Shown here: in pieces, positions 6,729 to 14,491 of the stretch | Layout: each line of letters begins with the position of its first letter | How positions within the stretch are numbered: position 1 is the stretch's first letter | NCBI GenBank assembly: GCA_043776635.1 | Contig: JAYVRA010000050.1 | Coordinates: 1-28,087 of the forward strand | From: JANMEX01 sp043776635 | Lineage (GTDB): Bacteria; Pseudomonadota; Alphaproteobacteria; Rhizobiales; Rhizobiaceae | Length of the DNA: 28,087 nucleotides | Direction: 5' to 3' | Position numbers and translations under genes: made by a program | Notes under the pieces: generated by a model | Database searches by the model: none | Told to the model about the DNA's origin: nothing | Seen by the model: the letters and a program-made list of their open reading frames with translations, nothing else

Positions 6729-7061
6729 ATGGCAAATGATGCGGACCAATGGCCTATTGCCTTAATTGAAGACCGCTACAGCGGATGCTACTCCGGTGGA
6801 AAGTGGATTGCGATTTCGGAGTCTGATCAAATTGTGGATGCGGTGAATACGAGAGTCCAGTACTGTCTCATCGCAGAGAACGGTCCGTCGGGCGGTGATA
6901 CAGAAGCTGCAAGTTTCTGGGAAAGCGCCCCAACTTGGATTGCTGTTGCACAAACTCCCTCGGAAGCAATTGATCTTCTGGGGAGTAGGACAAATGTGCG
7001 GGCAGGCAGGTCGGTACTACCGTCAGGCGGCAACGCAAACATAGAGGAAAACTTAAAATGA
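6729..7061 (+). CDS. Unknown 110-residue protein embedded between ilvI and ilvH
   Basis: A 110-residue acidic cytosolic protein with no signal peptide or membrane segment. It begins three bases after the ilvI stop, and its TGA overlaps the ilvH ATG (ATGA at 7058-7061), so translation of ilvH is probably coupled to it. The sequence opens with PIALIEDRYSGCYSGGKWIA, later YCLIAENGPSGGDTEAASFW and WIAVAQTPSEAIDLL, with two or three aromatic/Gly-rich strand-like blocks. I do not recognise a family with confidence. In most bacteria ilvI and ilvH are directly adjacent, so this is an insertion into the operon. A regulatory or accessory role is possible, but nothing in the sequence proves it. The frame is intact. 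Confidence 0.7.
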   Translation: MANDADQWPIALIEDRYSGCYSGGKWIAISESDQIVDAVNTRVQYCLIAENGPSGGDTEAASFWESAPTWIAVAQTPSEAIDLLGSRTNVRAGRSVLPSGGNANIEENLK

Positions 7062-7627
7062 ACGCTGCAAAACAACCATCCGGTTCCGCCTATTTCATCG
7101 TGAAGGATAAGGCCGTGCCGGAAAGCCATACGCTTTCGGTGCTGGTGGATAATGAAACTGGCGTTCTGGCGCGGGTGATCGGGCTGTTTTCGGGTCGCGG
7201 TTATAATATTGACAGCTTGACGGTTTCCGAAACCGAGCACGCCAGACACCTCTCGCGCATCACCATCGTGACCACCGGTACACCGCATATTCTGGAGCAG
7301 ATCAAGCTGCAATTGGAACGGATCATTCCCGTGCATCACGTTACAGATTTGACTGTTGAAGCCCACGCGGTTGGCAGCGAGCCGATGGCCCGCGAGTTGG
7401 CGATGGTGAAGGTGGCAGGAACAGGCGAAGCGCGCAGCGAAGCCTTACGACTTTCGGAGGCGTTTGATGCGGAAGTGCTGGATGCGGATACGGAGCATTT
7501 CATATTCGAAGTCAAAGGTCAGCCCTCACGCATAGACCAGTTCATTGCCGTGATGGCACCACTTGGTTTGGTGGAAGTTTGCCGCACCGGTGTGGCGGCG
7601 ATGAACCGCGGCAAGGCGGGGATGTAG
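7058..7627 (+). CDS. ilvH: Acetolactate synthase, small (regulatory) subunit
   Basis: The regulatory partner of IlvI, which activates the catalytic subunit and confers valine feedback inhibition. It is 189 residues. An N-terminal ACT domain (residues about 20-95) contains HTLSVLVDNETGVLARVIGL, FSGRGYNIDSLTV and ETEHARHLSRITIV, with the conserved valine-site Gly and Asn (RGYNID). The C-terminal domain contains ELAMVKV and later FEVKGQPSRIDQFIAVM. The ATG overlaps the stop of the preceding small gene, and AGAGGAAA about ten bases upstream serves as ribosome binding site. It is the last gene of the operon; ilvC, often found next, is absent, and a toxin-antitoxin pair follows 61 bases later. Confidence 0.96.
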   Translation: MNAAKQPSGSAYFIVKDKAVPESHTLSVLVDNETGVLARVIGLFSGRGYNIDSLTVSETEHARHLSRITIVTTGTPHILEQIKLQLERIIPVHHVTDLTVEAHAVGSEPMARELAMVKVAGTGEARSEALRLSEAFDAEVLDADTEHFIFEVKGQPSRIDQFIAVMAPLGLVEVCRTGVAAMNRGKAGM

Positions 7628-7645
7628 CTTGTTTGGTTTGGCTAA

Positions 7646-7666
7646 ATGATATACATTGGATATCAT
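7646..7666. promoter_or_regulatory. Palindromic operator/promoter of the mazEF-like pair
   Basis: A 21-base palindrome with 9 of 10 base pairs matching, arms ATGATAT (7646-7652) and ATATCAT (7660-7666), centred at 7656. It contains a -10-like TATACA (7650-7655), with a weak TTGTTT 15 bases upstream. It sits 22 bases before the antitoxin ATG. Such sites are typically bound by the AbrB-fold antitoxin, giving autoregulation; that is an inference here. Confidence 0.6.
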
Positions 7667-7688
7667 AGATAATTGCGAGACTTTGACC

Positions 7689-7961
7689 ATGACTGAAGTA
7701 TCAGTTTCGAAATGGGGTAATAGTGGAGCTATTCGATTGCCGAAGGCAATCATGGATGGGCTTGGCCTCAAATATGGCGAAAAAGTCACCTTGAATTTGC
7801 GTGATGGCGAGGGCGTTATCAAAAAAATTAAGACAAGAAAACTCGCGCCAACGATTGAAGAGCTGGTTGCAGAAATGAACCGCTTGGGTTGGGAGAACGA
7901 ACCTGAATCAGTTGATTGGGGCCCGGATGTTGGTTCTGAGCGTTTCTACGACCATGACTAA
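7689..7961 (+). CDS. mazE: MazE-like antitoxin (AbrB swapped-hairpin)
   Basis: A 90-residue antitoxin that binds its promoter through an N-terminal swapped-hairpin AbrB domain and neutralises the toxin with its C-terminal tail. The domain is seen as VSKWGNSGAIRLPKAIMDGLGLKYGEKVTLNL (first about 40 residues), the MazE/SpoVT-AbrB signature KWGNS-x4-LPK. The remainder is acidic and probably disordered until bound. The ATG at 7689 is chosen over an upstream TTG at 7656, which would lie inside the operator. Its stop overlaps the toxin start by eight bases, the usual arrangement for translational coupling. The locus sits directly after ilvH. Confidence 0.85.
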   Translation: MTEVSVSKWGNSGAIRLPKAIMDGLGLKYGEKVTLNLRDGEGVIKKIKTRKLAPTIEELVAEMNRLGWENEPESVDWGPDVGSERFYDHD

Positions 7962-8313
7962 ATCTCATGGCATCAAGTCTGGCGACATTATTCTAATTAA
8001 TCTTGACACCATATTGGGAAGTGAACAGTCCGGCGTGCGGCCAGCTATTGTTGTATCAAATGATATGATGCACCAAAAATCAAAACGGATTATTGTTTGT
8101 CCGATAACGAACAACTTGGTGCCTTGGCCAACCAAATTGGCGATGCCGTCAACGGCGAAGACGAATGGAATGGTGCTCACGGACCAAACGCGTTCCATTG
8201 ATATTCAGTCGCGCTTTATTCGTCATCTGGAAAGCGTCTCTGAAGATTTTACTACCCTGGTACGCAGCTATGTCGGGCGGTTGCTCGAACTTGAGGTAAC
8301 ATCAACACTATGA
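7954..8313 (+). CDS. mazF: MazF/PemK-family endoribonuclease toxin
   Basis: A 119-residue PemK/MazF toxin, a sequence-specific mRNA interferase. The SH3-like barrel core is visible: GDIILINLD, GSEQSGVRPAIVVSND (with the conserved Arg-Pro), IIVCPITN, and GMVLTDQTRSIDIQSR, where the TDQ-R-S-D segment lines the active site. The ATG at 7954 overlaps the antitoxin stop. The final ATGA is shared with the start of a LysE-type exporter gene (8310), so exporter translation may be coupled to the TA operon. Toxin length and motifs are normal, and no inactivating change is seen. Cleavage specificity cannot be deduced. Confidence 0.88.
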   Translation: MTKSHGIKSGDIILINLDTILGSEQSGVRPAIVVSNDMMHQKSKRIIVCPITNNLVPWPTKLAMPSTAKTNGMVLTDQTRSIDIQSRFIRHLESVSEDFTTLVRSYVGRLLELEVTSTL

Positions 8314-8903
8314 CCACCGCTACCCTCATTGCCCTCATTCTTTTCGCGTTCTCCACTTCCGTCACGCCGGGGCCAAACAATATGATGCTGTTTGCGTCAG
8401 GCGTAAATTTCGGGTTCCAGCGCACGATTCCTCACATGATGGGTATTAGCAGCGGTTTCTTCACGCTGTTGTTGGGCGTTGGCTTAGGCATTGGGGCGCT
8501 TCTGAAATCCATGCCGGTTTTGGATTTGGCGCTTAAGGTCGCCAGCGGCGGGTATATGCTCTGGATTGCCTGGAAAATTGGCAGCACTCATACATTGGCC
8601 GACGTGAAGCCCGGCACGCGGCCGATGACATTTTTAGAAGCGGCAGCCTTTCAGTGGATTAACCCCAAAGCGTGGGCCATGGCAATTCCTGCGATGGCCG
8701 CTTATACCGATCAAACAGCCGTCGTTTCATCAGTATTTTTTATCAGCGCCGTCTTCGCCATTATAAATTTGCCAAGTACATCCAGCTGGGCCGCGTTCGG
8801 CTCATCACTGCGCGAGTGGCTGTCTGTGCAGCCGCGACTGAAATATTTCAATATTACGATGGCGGTGCTATTGGTGCTGTCGCTATGGCCGATGTTGAAG
8901 TAG
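8310..8903 (+). CDS. LysE/RhtB-family amino-acid exporter
   Basis: A 197-residue inner-membrane protein of the LysE/RhtB superfamily, which exports amino acids or related metabolites by proton antiport. Six hydrophobic segments are apparent. The signature TPGPNNMMLFASGVNFGFQR is at residues 19-38 (SVTPGPN being the family hallmark), with GYMLWIAWKI and FQWINPKAWAMAI downstream. Its ATG overlaps the mazF stop by four bases, an unusual neighbour for an exporter gene. Substrate cannot be told; the nearby ilv genes and the other amino-acid exporters in the window make a branched-chain or hydrophobic amino acid reasonable but unproven. It ends just before two pseudogenes. Confidence 0.88.
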   Translation: MTTATLIALILFAFSTSVTPGPNNMMLFASGVNFGFQRTIPHMMGISSGFFTLLLGVGLGIGALLKSMPVLDLALKVASGGYMLWIAWKIGSTHTLADVKPGTRPMTFLEAAAFQWINPKAWAMAIPAMAAYTDQTAVVSSVFFISAVFAIINLPSTSSWAAFGSSLREWLSVQPRLKYFNITMAVLLVLSLWPMLK

Positions 8904-8942
8904 GTCCATCGGATACCCTAACCCATATGCGCCCTTAAAAAC

Positions 8943-9658
8943 TTGAATCCCAACTTGCCAATAGCCCTCGTCCTCGAACGTCAGCGTGAACTTGCTTTGC
9001 GCGAAATTGATTTGCCAAGCCATGTCGGTCCAGGGATGGTGAGGGTCGCCATTCACACGGTCGGTGTATGCGGTTCGGATGTCCATTACTATACCCACGG
9101 CAAAATCGGCCCTTTTGTGGTCAACGCCCCGTGGTTTTAGGCCAAGAGGCTGCGGGAACAATCACACAAGTTGGCAAAGGCGTCACGCATTTAAAAGTCG
9201 GTGACCGCGTTTGCATAGGCCGGGCATTCCTGATTCCAACTCCAAAGCGGCGCATTTAGAAATGTATAATATTGATCCAGCAGTGGTGTTTTAGGGAACT
9301 CCTCCCGTGCACGGCGTGCTCACGCCCCATGTGGTGCATCCTGCAAATTTCACATTCAGGCTGCCGGATAATGTCTCATTTGCCGAGGGAGCGATGGTCG
9401 AGCCCTTTGCCTTAGACATGCAGGCGGCTGCGCACGTGGGATTGTTGCCGGTTTGGCCCGGCCGAAACTGGATATTGCTGCGCCATATCAGGGAATTATT
9501 CCCGTCAACGTGAAAGACCAAGGCCTGGTTGATGAGCTGAACAAGCTCACCGGAGGCTGGGGCGCTGACGTCGTTTTTGAATGCACCGGTTCGCCCCGCG
9601 TATGGGAAACAATCATGGCGCTGCCCCGACCGAGCGGCAAAATTGTCGCCGTTGGCCT
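8943..9658 (+). pseudogene. Polyol (xylitol/sorbitol-type) dehydrogenase, decayed
   Basis: Pieces of a medium-chain zinc polyol dehydrogenase in several frames. The N-terminus (about 8943-9130) includes VGVCGSDVHYYTHGKIGPFVV, with the zinc-ligand Cys-Gly-Ser-Asp motif. A shift near 9130 moves to LGQEAAGTI and VGDRVCIGR. Another shift near 9220 leads to a stretch ending in an in-frame TAG at 9292-9294 (before GTPPVHGVLTPHVVH). Then come LPDNVSFAEGAMVEPFA, an internal deletion removing the Rossmann glycine loop, and ARPKLDIAAPYQGIIPVNV to GKIVAVGL near 9658. There the sequence switches to an unrelated membrane protein. At least three inactivating changes are visible. No functional product is expected. 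Confidence 0.85.
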
Positions 9659-10147
9659 GACGGCCATGATTTGGCGGCTCTCACGCGACTGCTTCCAGTG
9701 TTCCTGAGCTACATTCTGTCATTCACTAATGTCGGTACCTATTGGAATAATCACCATCATATGTTCCAAGCTGTAAAGTAAATTAGCGGAGATGTGCTGT
9801 GGGCGAATCTGCATTTGCTGTTTTGGCTATCACTCATGCCGTTTGCAGCCGGGTTTATGGGAAAAAATGAATTTGCCGCAATTCCGGTAGCGCTGTATGC
9901 ATTTGATCTGATGATGTGCACGATCGACTACACAATTTTGGCACTTATGCTAACAAAATTACACGGCAAAGACTCTGATTTTGCAAAGGCATTGGGCTCT
10001 GATTTAAAGGGCAAAATATCCCTCTCTGCCTATGTTGTTTCAATTCCGTTAGCCTTCGTCAGCCCTTTAATTTCACTATTGCTCATGCTTGGCGTTACTC
10101 TGATCTGGTTAGTACCAGACCCAAGATTTGCCAAAATTGCGGGCTGA
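9659..10147 (+). pseudogene. TMEM175/DUF1211-family channel, 5'-truncated with a nonsense codon
   Basis: One reading frame encodes most of a TMEM175-type (DUF1211) membrane protein, a family of potassium channels in bacteria. It begins GHDLAALTRLLPVFLSYILS at 9659 and continues through FTNVGTYWNNHHHMFQAVK. A TAA at 9779-9781 interrupts it, and the same frame goes on directly with ISGDVLWANLHLLFWLSLMP to the stop at 10145-10147. The WNNHHH and LLFWLSL segments are typical. The first transmembrane helix, with its filter motif, is absent and replaced by the polyol-dehydrogenase remnant. Seen: fusion and one nonsense codon in frame. A reinitiated short product from a CTG near 9794 is possible but unlikely. 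Confidence 0.75.
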
Positions 10148-10277
10148 GTTATTGTATGGTTATTTGAAGTCGATCGCATCAACGTGCAGTTATACAAAAA
10201 TGTGAACCCGAGAGATTTGACACATTTTATAAGTTGTTGAATAGTGGCAGGCGGGAGCGCTTTGCAGGCGGGACATA

Positions 10278-12827
10278 ATGATGTCAATTAACAATAGCAT
10301 ACTAATTAAAGCATATTTTCTTGTTTTTGTAACTGCGGTGTCCGTATTCGCAGAAGGCTCCGTAAAGGCATTTGCAGATGATCTGGCGCGCGCGCAGTCC
10401 GCTTACGACAAGCATGATTACGTGTCTGCTTTCAAATTATATAAAAAATTAGCTGAGTCCGGCAATTCGTACGGCCAATTTTCGCTTGGCTACATGTATG
10501 ACCACGGCCAAGGCACTGATCAGGATTATGTACAAGCATTCGATTGGTTCACAAAGGCGTCTAAAAGTGGACAGGCAAGTGCGCAAAATGAACTGGGCAT
10601 ATTATATCGGGACGGCCTTGGCATCGCAAAAAATAATAAAGAAGCACTAATCTTGTTTAACAAATCGGCCGCGAAGGGCGATCTTAATGGCTTTAACTCA
10701 CTAGGATATATGTACGACAATGGTCTAGGCGTTGATGTAAATCACAGCGAAGCGGCCAAATGGTATCTCAAGGCTGCCATCAAGGGGAACCTCAACGGCG
10801 AGTACAATTTGGCAAGGCTTTATGAAAATGGCCAAGGCTTCGACCAAAATTATGCTGAGGCTGCAAAATGGTATCGCAAAGCGGCTGATCACGGCGACGC
10901 GGATGCACAGGTCAATGTCGGTTACTTATACGAAACCGGCAATGGTTTAAAACAAGATTATAGAGAAGCGTTTAAATGGTACACCAAAGCTGCAAATCAA
11001 AATTCCGCAATAGCGCAAAACAATATTGGCAATCTCTATCTTAATGGCCTCGGCGTTCCTGTAGATAACGCCGAAGCCGTTAAATGGTTTCGAAAGTCAG
11101 CGGAACAGGGAGATCCCAACGGCCAAGTCAACCTTGGCTTTACTTATGAAAGCGGATTATCAGTCGATAAAGATGTAAATGAAGCAGTGAAATGGTATCA
11201 AAAATCTGCTGATCAAGGGAACGCGACCGCACAAGCAAATCTCGGATTCATGTATGAGTCAGGCACGGGCGTCGCCCGGGACTATGCGCAAGCCATCAAA
11301 CTCTATAGAAAAGCTGCTGATCAAAAAAATGTCTATGGCCAATCTAACCTTGCCAACCTCTATTTTAACGGCATCGGCCTCACAAAAAATTACGACGAGG
11401 CATTGAAATTTTACAGGGCTGCCGCTGATCAAAATAGTGCGTCGGCGCAAAACAGCATCGGGTACATGTACGACAGGGGACTTGGCTTGCCACGCAACGT
11501 GAGCCAAGCGGTAATTTGGTATCGAAAAGCAGCTGAAAATAATGATGCAACTGCCCGGTTCAACCTTGGCGAAAAACTACGTGATGGGTCTGGTATTAAA
11601 CAGGACTTTAAAGAAGCCGCAGGTTGGTTTCAAAAGGCCGCAGAACAAAATGAGCGTGGGGCCCAAACCGATCTTGGTGTGCTTTACGAGTTAGGCCAAG
11701 GAGTAACGAAAGATTTGAGTAAAGCCGTTGATTTATACCGAAAAGCGGCTGATCAGGGAGACGTACGCAGCCAATACAACCTCGGTATCAAATATGAATT
11801 CGGGCTTGGCATAGGTCAAAACAGTGCAGAGGCGCTGGTATGGTATCGAAAGGCGGGAGACCAAGGCGACGTTGAGGCTAAGGGACGGACCAGAACTGTA
11901 GAAGACCGAATAGCATCGCTTAATCGCGGGCTAAAATTACCGGACTTAGGCGATCCGCCCGCCCCCAAAGCGACAATTGACCGCCCTGACGACACGCCGC
12001 CAGTTACCGCAAAGTCGCAGGCGCAAATTGCTATCGTTGACGAAGCGCCGCCGCAGCCGGTTGTTGCGGTTACCCAAGTTGAAAAACAGACCGCTGCCAC
12101 CAAGCCTGCAATTACTCGTGAGCTGAAAAAAGTCGCACTGGTCATTGGCAACGGCGCTTATCAAAACGCTAATACACTAACCAACCCGAAGCAGGACGCG
12201 ACTGCCATTGCACAAAAACTAACCGAAATGGGCTTTGAGGTGATTAGCGGTGTGGATTTAGACAAAAATGCACTCGAAGACAAAGTGAAGGCCTTTGCCA
12301 AGGCAGCTAAATCATCGGATGTGTCGCTGTTTTTCTATGCCGGACACGGCATTCAGGTCAGCGGCGAAAATTACCTCATTCCGATCGACGCCAAGCTTGA
12401 GGACGAGACGGCATTGAATTTTGAGCTGATCAACGTTAATGCTGTAACCGCATTTATGAGCGGTCCGGACCGTGTGGGCATAGTTCTGCTGGATGCCTGC
12501 CGCGTTAATCCATTCACCCGCTCGTTTAAGCGCAATATTTCTGCTTCGCGCTCGGCCAGCGTCAATCAAGGCTTGGCGCCTCTAAAGGGTGAGGGCGACG
12601 GCTTGCTGGTCGCTTTCGCCACCGCACCCAATGATGTGGCAGCCGACGGCGACGGCGTGGACAGCCCGTTTACAACCGCACTTTTGAAACATCTCGCGAC
12701 ACCAAATATCGAAATCAACACAGTATTCACCCGTGTGAAAAAAGATGTCGCAACTGAGACTAAAGGCGAACAACGTCCGTCTATTACATCAGATTTGACA
12801 ACGGAAGTTTATTTAATGCCGCAGTGA
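10278..12827 (+). CDS. Secreted Sel1-repeat protein with C-terminal caspase-like peptidase domain
   Basis: An 849-residue protein. Residues 1-33 form a signal peptide (hydrophobic AYFLVFVTAVSVFA). Thirteen Sel1-like repeats of 36 residues run from about 64 to 531, each with a core like LGYMYDNGLGV and EAAKWYRKAADQGD, forming an alpha solenoid for protein binding. A Pro/Ala-rich linker (about 545-610) leads to a C14 caspase-like domain from residue 617 (KKVALVIGNGAYQN). The catalytic pair is visible: H690 in FYAGHG and C741 in LLDACR. It is therefore probably an active cysteine peptidase in the periplasm or envelope. The codons are more AT-rich than those of neighbours. ATGATG at 10278 leaves the start ambiguous by one codon. 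Substrate unknown. Confidence 0.87.
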   Translation: MMSINNSILIKAYFLVFVTAVSVFAEGSVKAFADDLARAQSAYDKHDYVSAFKLYKKLAESGNSYGQFSLGYMYDHGQGTDQDYVQAFDWFTKASKSGQASAQNELGILYRDGLGIAKNNKEALILFNKSAAKGDLNGFNSLGYMYDNGLGVDVNHSEAAKWYLKAAIKGNLNGEYNLARLYENGQGFDQNYAEAAKWYRKAADHGDADAQVNVGYLYETGNGLKQDYREAFKWYTKAANQNSAIAQNNIGNLYLNGLGVPVDNAEAVKWFRKSAEQGDPNGQVNLGFTYESGLSVDKDVNEAVKWYQKSADQGNATAQANLGFMYESGTGVARDYAQAIKLYRKAADQKNVYGQSNLANLYFNGIGLTKNYDEALKFYRAAADQNSASAQNSIGYMYDRGLGLPRNVSQAVIWYRKAAENNDATARFNLGEKLRDGSGIKQDFKEAAGWFQKAAEQNERGAQTDLGVLYELGQGVTKDLSKAVDLYRKAADQGDVRSQYNLGIKYEFGLGIGQNSAEALVWYRKAGDQGDVEAKGRTRTVEDRIASLNRGLKLPDLGDPPAPKATIDRPDDTPPVTAKSQAQIAIVDEAPPQPVVAVTQVEKQTAATKPAITRELKKVALVIGNGAYQNANTLTNPKQDATAIAQKLTEMGFEVISGVDLDKNALEDKVKAFAKAAKSSDVSLFFYAGHGIQVSGENYLIPIDAKLEDETALNFELINVNAVTAFMSGPDRVGIVLLDACRVNPFTRSFKRNISASRSASVNQGLAPLKGEGDGLLVAFATAPNDVAADGDGVDSPFTTALLKHLATPNIEINTVFTRVKKDVATETKGEQRPSITSDLTTEVYLMPQ

Positions 12828-12833
12828 AATGCA

Positions 12834-13325
12834 TCACGGCGCAGGTTTGCCTTTTTCCCACGTCACGCTCTGCCCATAAAGCGGCACGCTGGACAGCGCC
12901 ATTTTGGCCGAGCCATCCTGCACTTGCCGTGAATGCGACAGGTAAATAAGCGTGTCATTTTTCTTGTCATAAATGCGGTTGACCAAGCGCTGTTTCCAAA
13001 TGAGCGATATGCCTTGGTCAAACACTTCCTCGCCATCCTCTGACAAGGAAATATCACCAATAACCAAAGGCCCGGTCTGGCGGCAGGCAATTGAGCTATC
13101 CGAGGGCTGCTCAAACCAATTTCCCTTGCGCAAACGGTCGATAACACCGCGATCAAAATAGGAAATATGGCAGGTCACGCCCTGCACTTTCGGATCAGTT
13201 ATTGCCTCCACAATGATGTCATTGCCGGTCCAATCAACGCCAACTTTACCAACTTCCTCGGCGCTGGCAGACACTCCAGAAGCAACCATCGCAGCAATGG
13301 CCAGCGGCACCAAACGGTTCAACAT
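12834..13325 (-). CDS. creA: CreA-family periplasmic protein
   Basis: A 163-residue protein with a signal peptide (LVPLAIAAMVASGVSASA) followed by the CreA domain: VGVDWTGNDIIVEAITDPKV, VTCHISYFDRG, then the C-terminal part SLIWKQRLVNRIYDKKNDTLIYL and SSVPLY. The family is widespread in Proteobacteria; its biochemical function is not established. Two conserved cysteines (in VTCHIS and SIACRQ) could form a disulfide in the periplasm. The ATG at 13325 is chosen because AGGGA lies six bases upstream; a GTG one codon earlier is possible. It converges with the caspase gene, only six bases apart, with no obvious intrinsic terminator. Confidence 0.88.
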   Translation of the reverse strand: MLNRLVPLAIAAMVASGVSASAEEVGKVGVDWTGNDIIVEAITDPKVQGVTCHISYFDRGVIDRLRKGNWFEQPSDSSIACRQTGPLVIGDISLSEDGEEVFDQGISLIWKQRLVNRIYDKKNDTLIYLSHSRQVQDGSAKMALSSVPLYGQSVTWEKGKPAP

Positions 13326-13408
13326 CACAATTCCCTTCAGACAAAATTCAACGCTGTCCCAATGTAAGACGCAGGCAGCGCAATTCCAATAGAGCCTGAT
13401 AAAGTTGT

Positions 13409-13930
13409 TTATTGGCTGGTCATGCGCCTCAAAACATCGCTTTTAAGCCAGAAATGCTGGTAAACTGCGCCTCCAAGATGGCCCGCTATCAGCGCAATTA
13501 GAACAGGTTTCATCCATCCGTGAATGTCACCGGCAAGACCGATGCCTCCGAAATATGTTGCCGCACCGGTGAGTGGAACAAAAAACATCAATAAGTAAAA
13601 CAGCACATGCGCACTCTTCGCCGCGAGTTTCAGCGGCGCGGGTTCGTTTGCAGGTTCGGCTGGCACGCCATTGGCCTTGCGAAGCCAGAGTCTCCAAATT
13701 GCAAATGCAATTATGCTTAAGCCACCCCAGATATGAAACAATACCACCGGCGATGAAAATGCAATAACACTTCCGCCTTCTTCAAATGCATCCCACGCGC
13801 TGGTCATGTTTTCGCCAAGCAGCAGCTGCTCAATGATGATTGCCGCAGCAACCCAATGAAGTATCTTGTGCGTTGTGCTGTAGTTTTTAGGAGTGAGATC
13901 TTTAGATAAAAGCAGCGTCGTGCTCGACAT
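13409..13930 (-). CDS. Cytochrome b561-type membrane cytochrome
   Basis: A 173-residue integral membrane di-heme cytochrome b (bacterial b561/CybB type) that shuttles electrons in the inner membrane. There are four helices with the expected histidines: HKILHW at the first, LFHIWGG at the second, SAHVLFYLLMFF at the third, and LIAGHLGGAVYQHFW at the fourth. The conserved GAATYFGG and DIHGWMKPV loop segment is present. ATG 13930 is preferred because GGAG stands seven bases upstream, although the open frame extends further. Its electron donor or acceptor cannot be inferred. It is transcribed in the same direction as creA, 83 bases upstream, perhaps with its own promoter. Confidence 0.88.
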   Translation of the reverse strand: MSSTTLLLSKDLTPKNYSTTHKILHWVAAAIIIEQLLLGENMTSAWDAFEEGGSVIAFSSPVVLFHIWGGLSIIAFAIWRLWLRKANGVPAEPANEPAPLKLAAKSAHVLFYLLMFFVPLTGAATYFGGIGLAGDIHGWMKPVLIALIAGHLGGAVYQHFWLKSDVLRRMTSQ

Positions 13931-13992
13931 TATTAACTCCGGGATTGAATCTGAGGTTTTCCTCATTAGATTAATTCTAATATTATGACGCT

Positions 13993-14244
13993 TCAACTTA
14001 CGTTTTTGTAATATTCCCACTTATCCAAAAACTCACCAATCTCCATCGCCTGCATATCCGGCAACGCTTCAATCAGCGTTTCCACCGGCCAATCCCACCA
14101 GCAACTCGCCAAAATCCGCTTCTGGATTTCCTCCGGAAACCGGAACCGGATGCGCTTGGCAGGCACACCGCAAACAATTTCAAACGGCAGCACATCATGG
14201 CGCACCACGGCATTCGCACCGATAACAGCGTCCATGCCATTCAC
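13993..14244 (-). pseudogene. Hexapeptide-repeat acetyltransferase, C-terminal remnant
   Basis: The last part of a xenobiotic/antibiotic-type O-acetyltransferase (left-handed beta-helix, CatB/Vat-like) is visible: GMDAVIGANAVVRHDVLPFE, IVCGVPAKRIRFRFPEE and SCWWDWPVETLIEALPDM. The GGVPAK-like turn and the WWDWP block are characteristic. Everything N-terminal to about 14244 lacks the hexapeptide repeats and catalytic histidine of a complete enzyme of about 200 residues. The 27 upstream codons that remain open look unrelated. It is therefore a truncated relic. Its ATG-like beginning at 14319 overlaps the start of a small gene on the other strand. Confidence 0.7.
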
Positions 14245-14313
14245 TAAATACGCGTTAGAAAATTGGCAACGGGACGCCGTGCAATCGCGATAATTTTGCG
14301 CTAAAGAAAAATC

Positions 14314-14478
14314 ATGCAACAGGTTATTTCAAACTACCCGAAGCACCGTGCGCTGATTTGGGCACTTGCTATTTTGACCGCCGCTGTGCTTACCGGCGTT
14401 GTCTTTGCCATGTGGGTTGATAACGGCCCGCAAATATTCATGACAATGGCAAATAGCACACTGGATTGGTGCTTCTAA
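14314..14478 (+). CDS. Small single-span membrane protein upstream of the SCO gene
   Basis: A 54-residue open frame starting ATG at 14314 and ending TAA at 14476-14478, 13 bases before the SCO-family gene. The sequence is MQQVISNYPKHRALIWALAI, followed by LTAAVLTGVVFAMWVDNGPQ and IFMTMANSTLDWCF. A basic N-terminus, one transmembrane helix (about 14-34) and a short polar tail suggest an inner-membrane protein with its C-terminus outside. A single Cys (C53) is near the end. I do not recognise it. Its position suggests cotranscription with the copper chaperone and a possible role in cytochrome oxidase assembly; that is inference. The ribosome binding site is weak (AAAGAAAA). Confidence 0.6.
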   Translation: MQQVISNYPKHRALIWALAILTAAVLTGVVFAMWVDNGPQIFMTMANSTLDWCF

Positions 14479-14491
14479 GGTTCACATCACT

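Noticed and set aside
13931..14020. N-terminal extension of the cytochrome b561 protein
   Set aside because: A ribosome binding site precedes ATG 13930, and the additional residues are basic and lie outside the family alignment.
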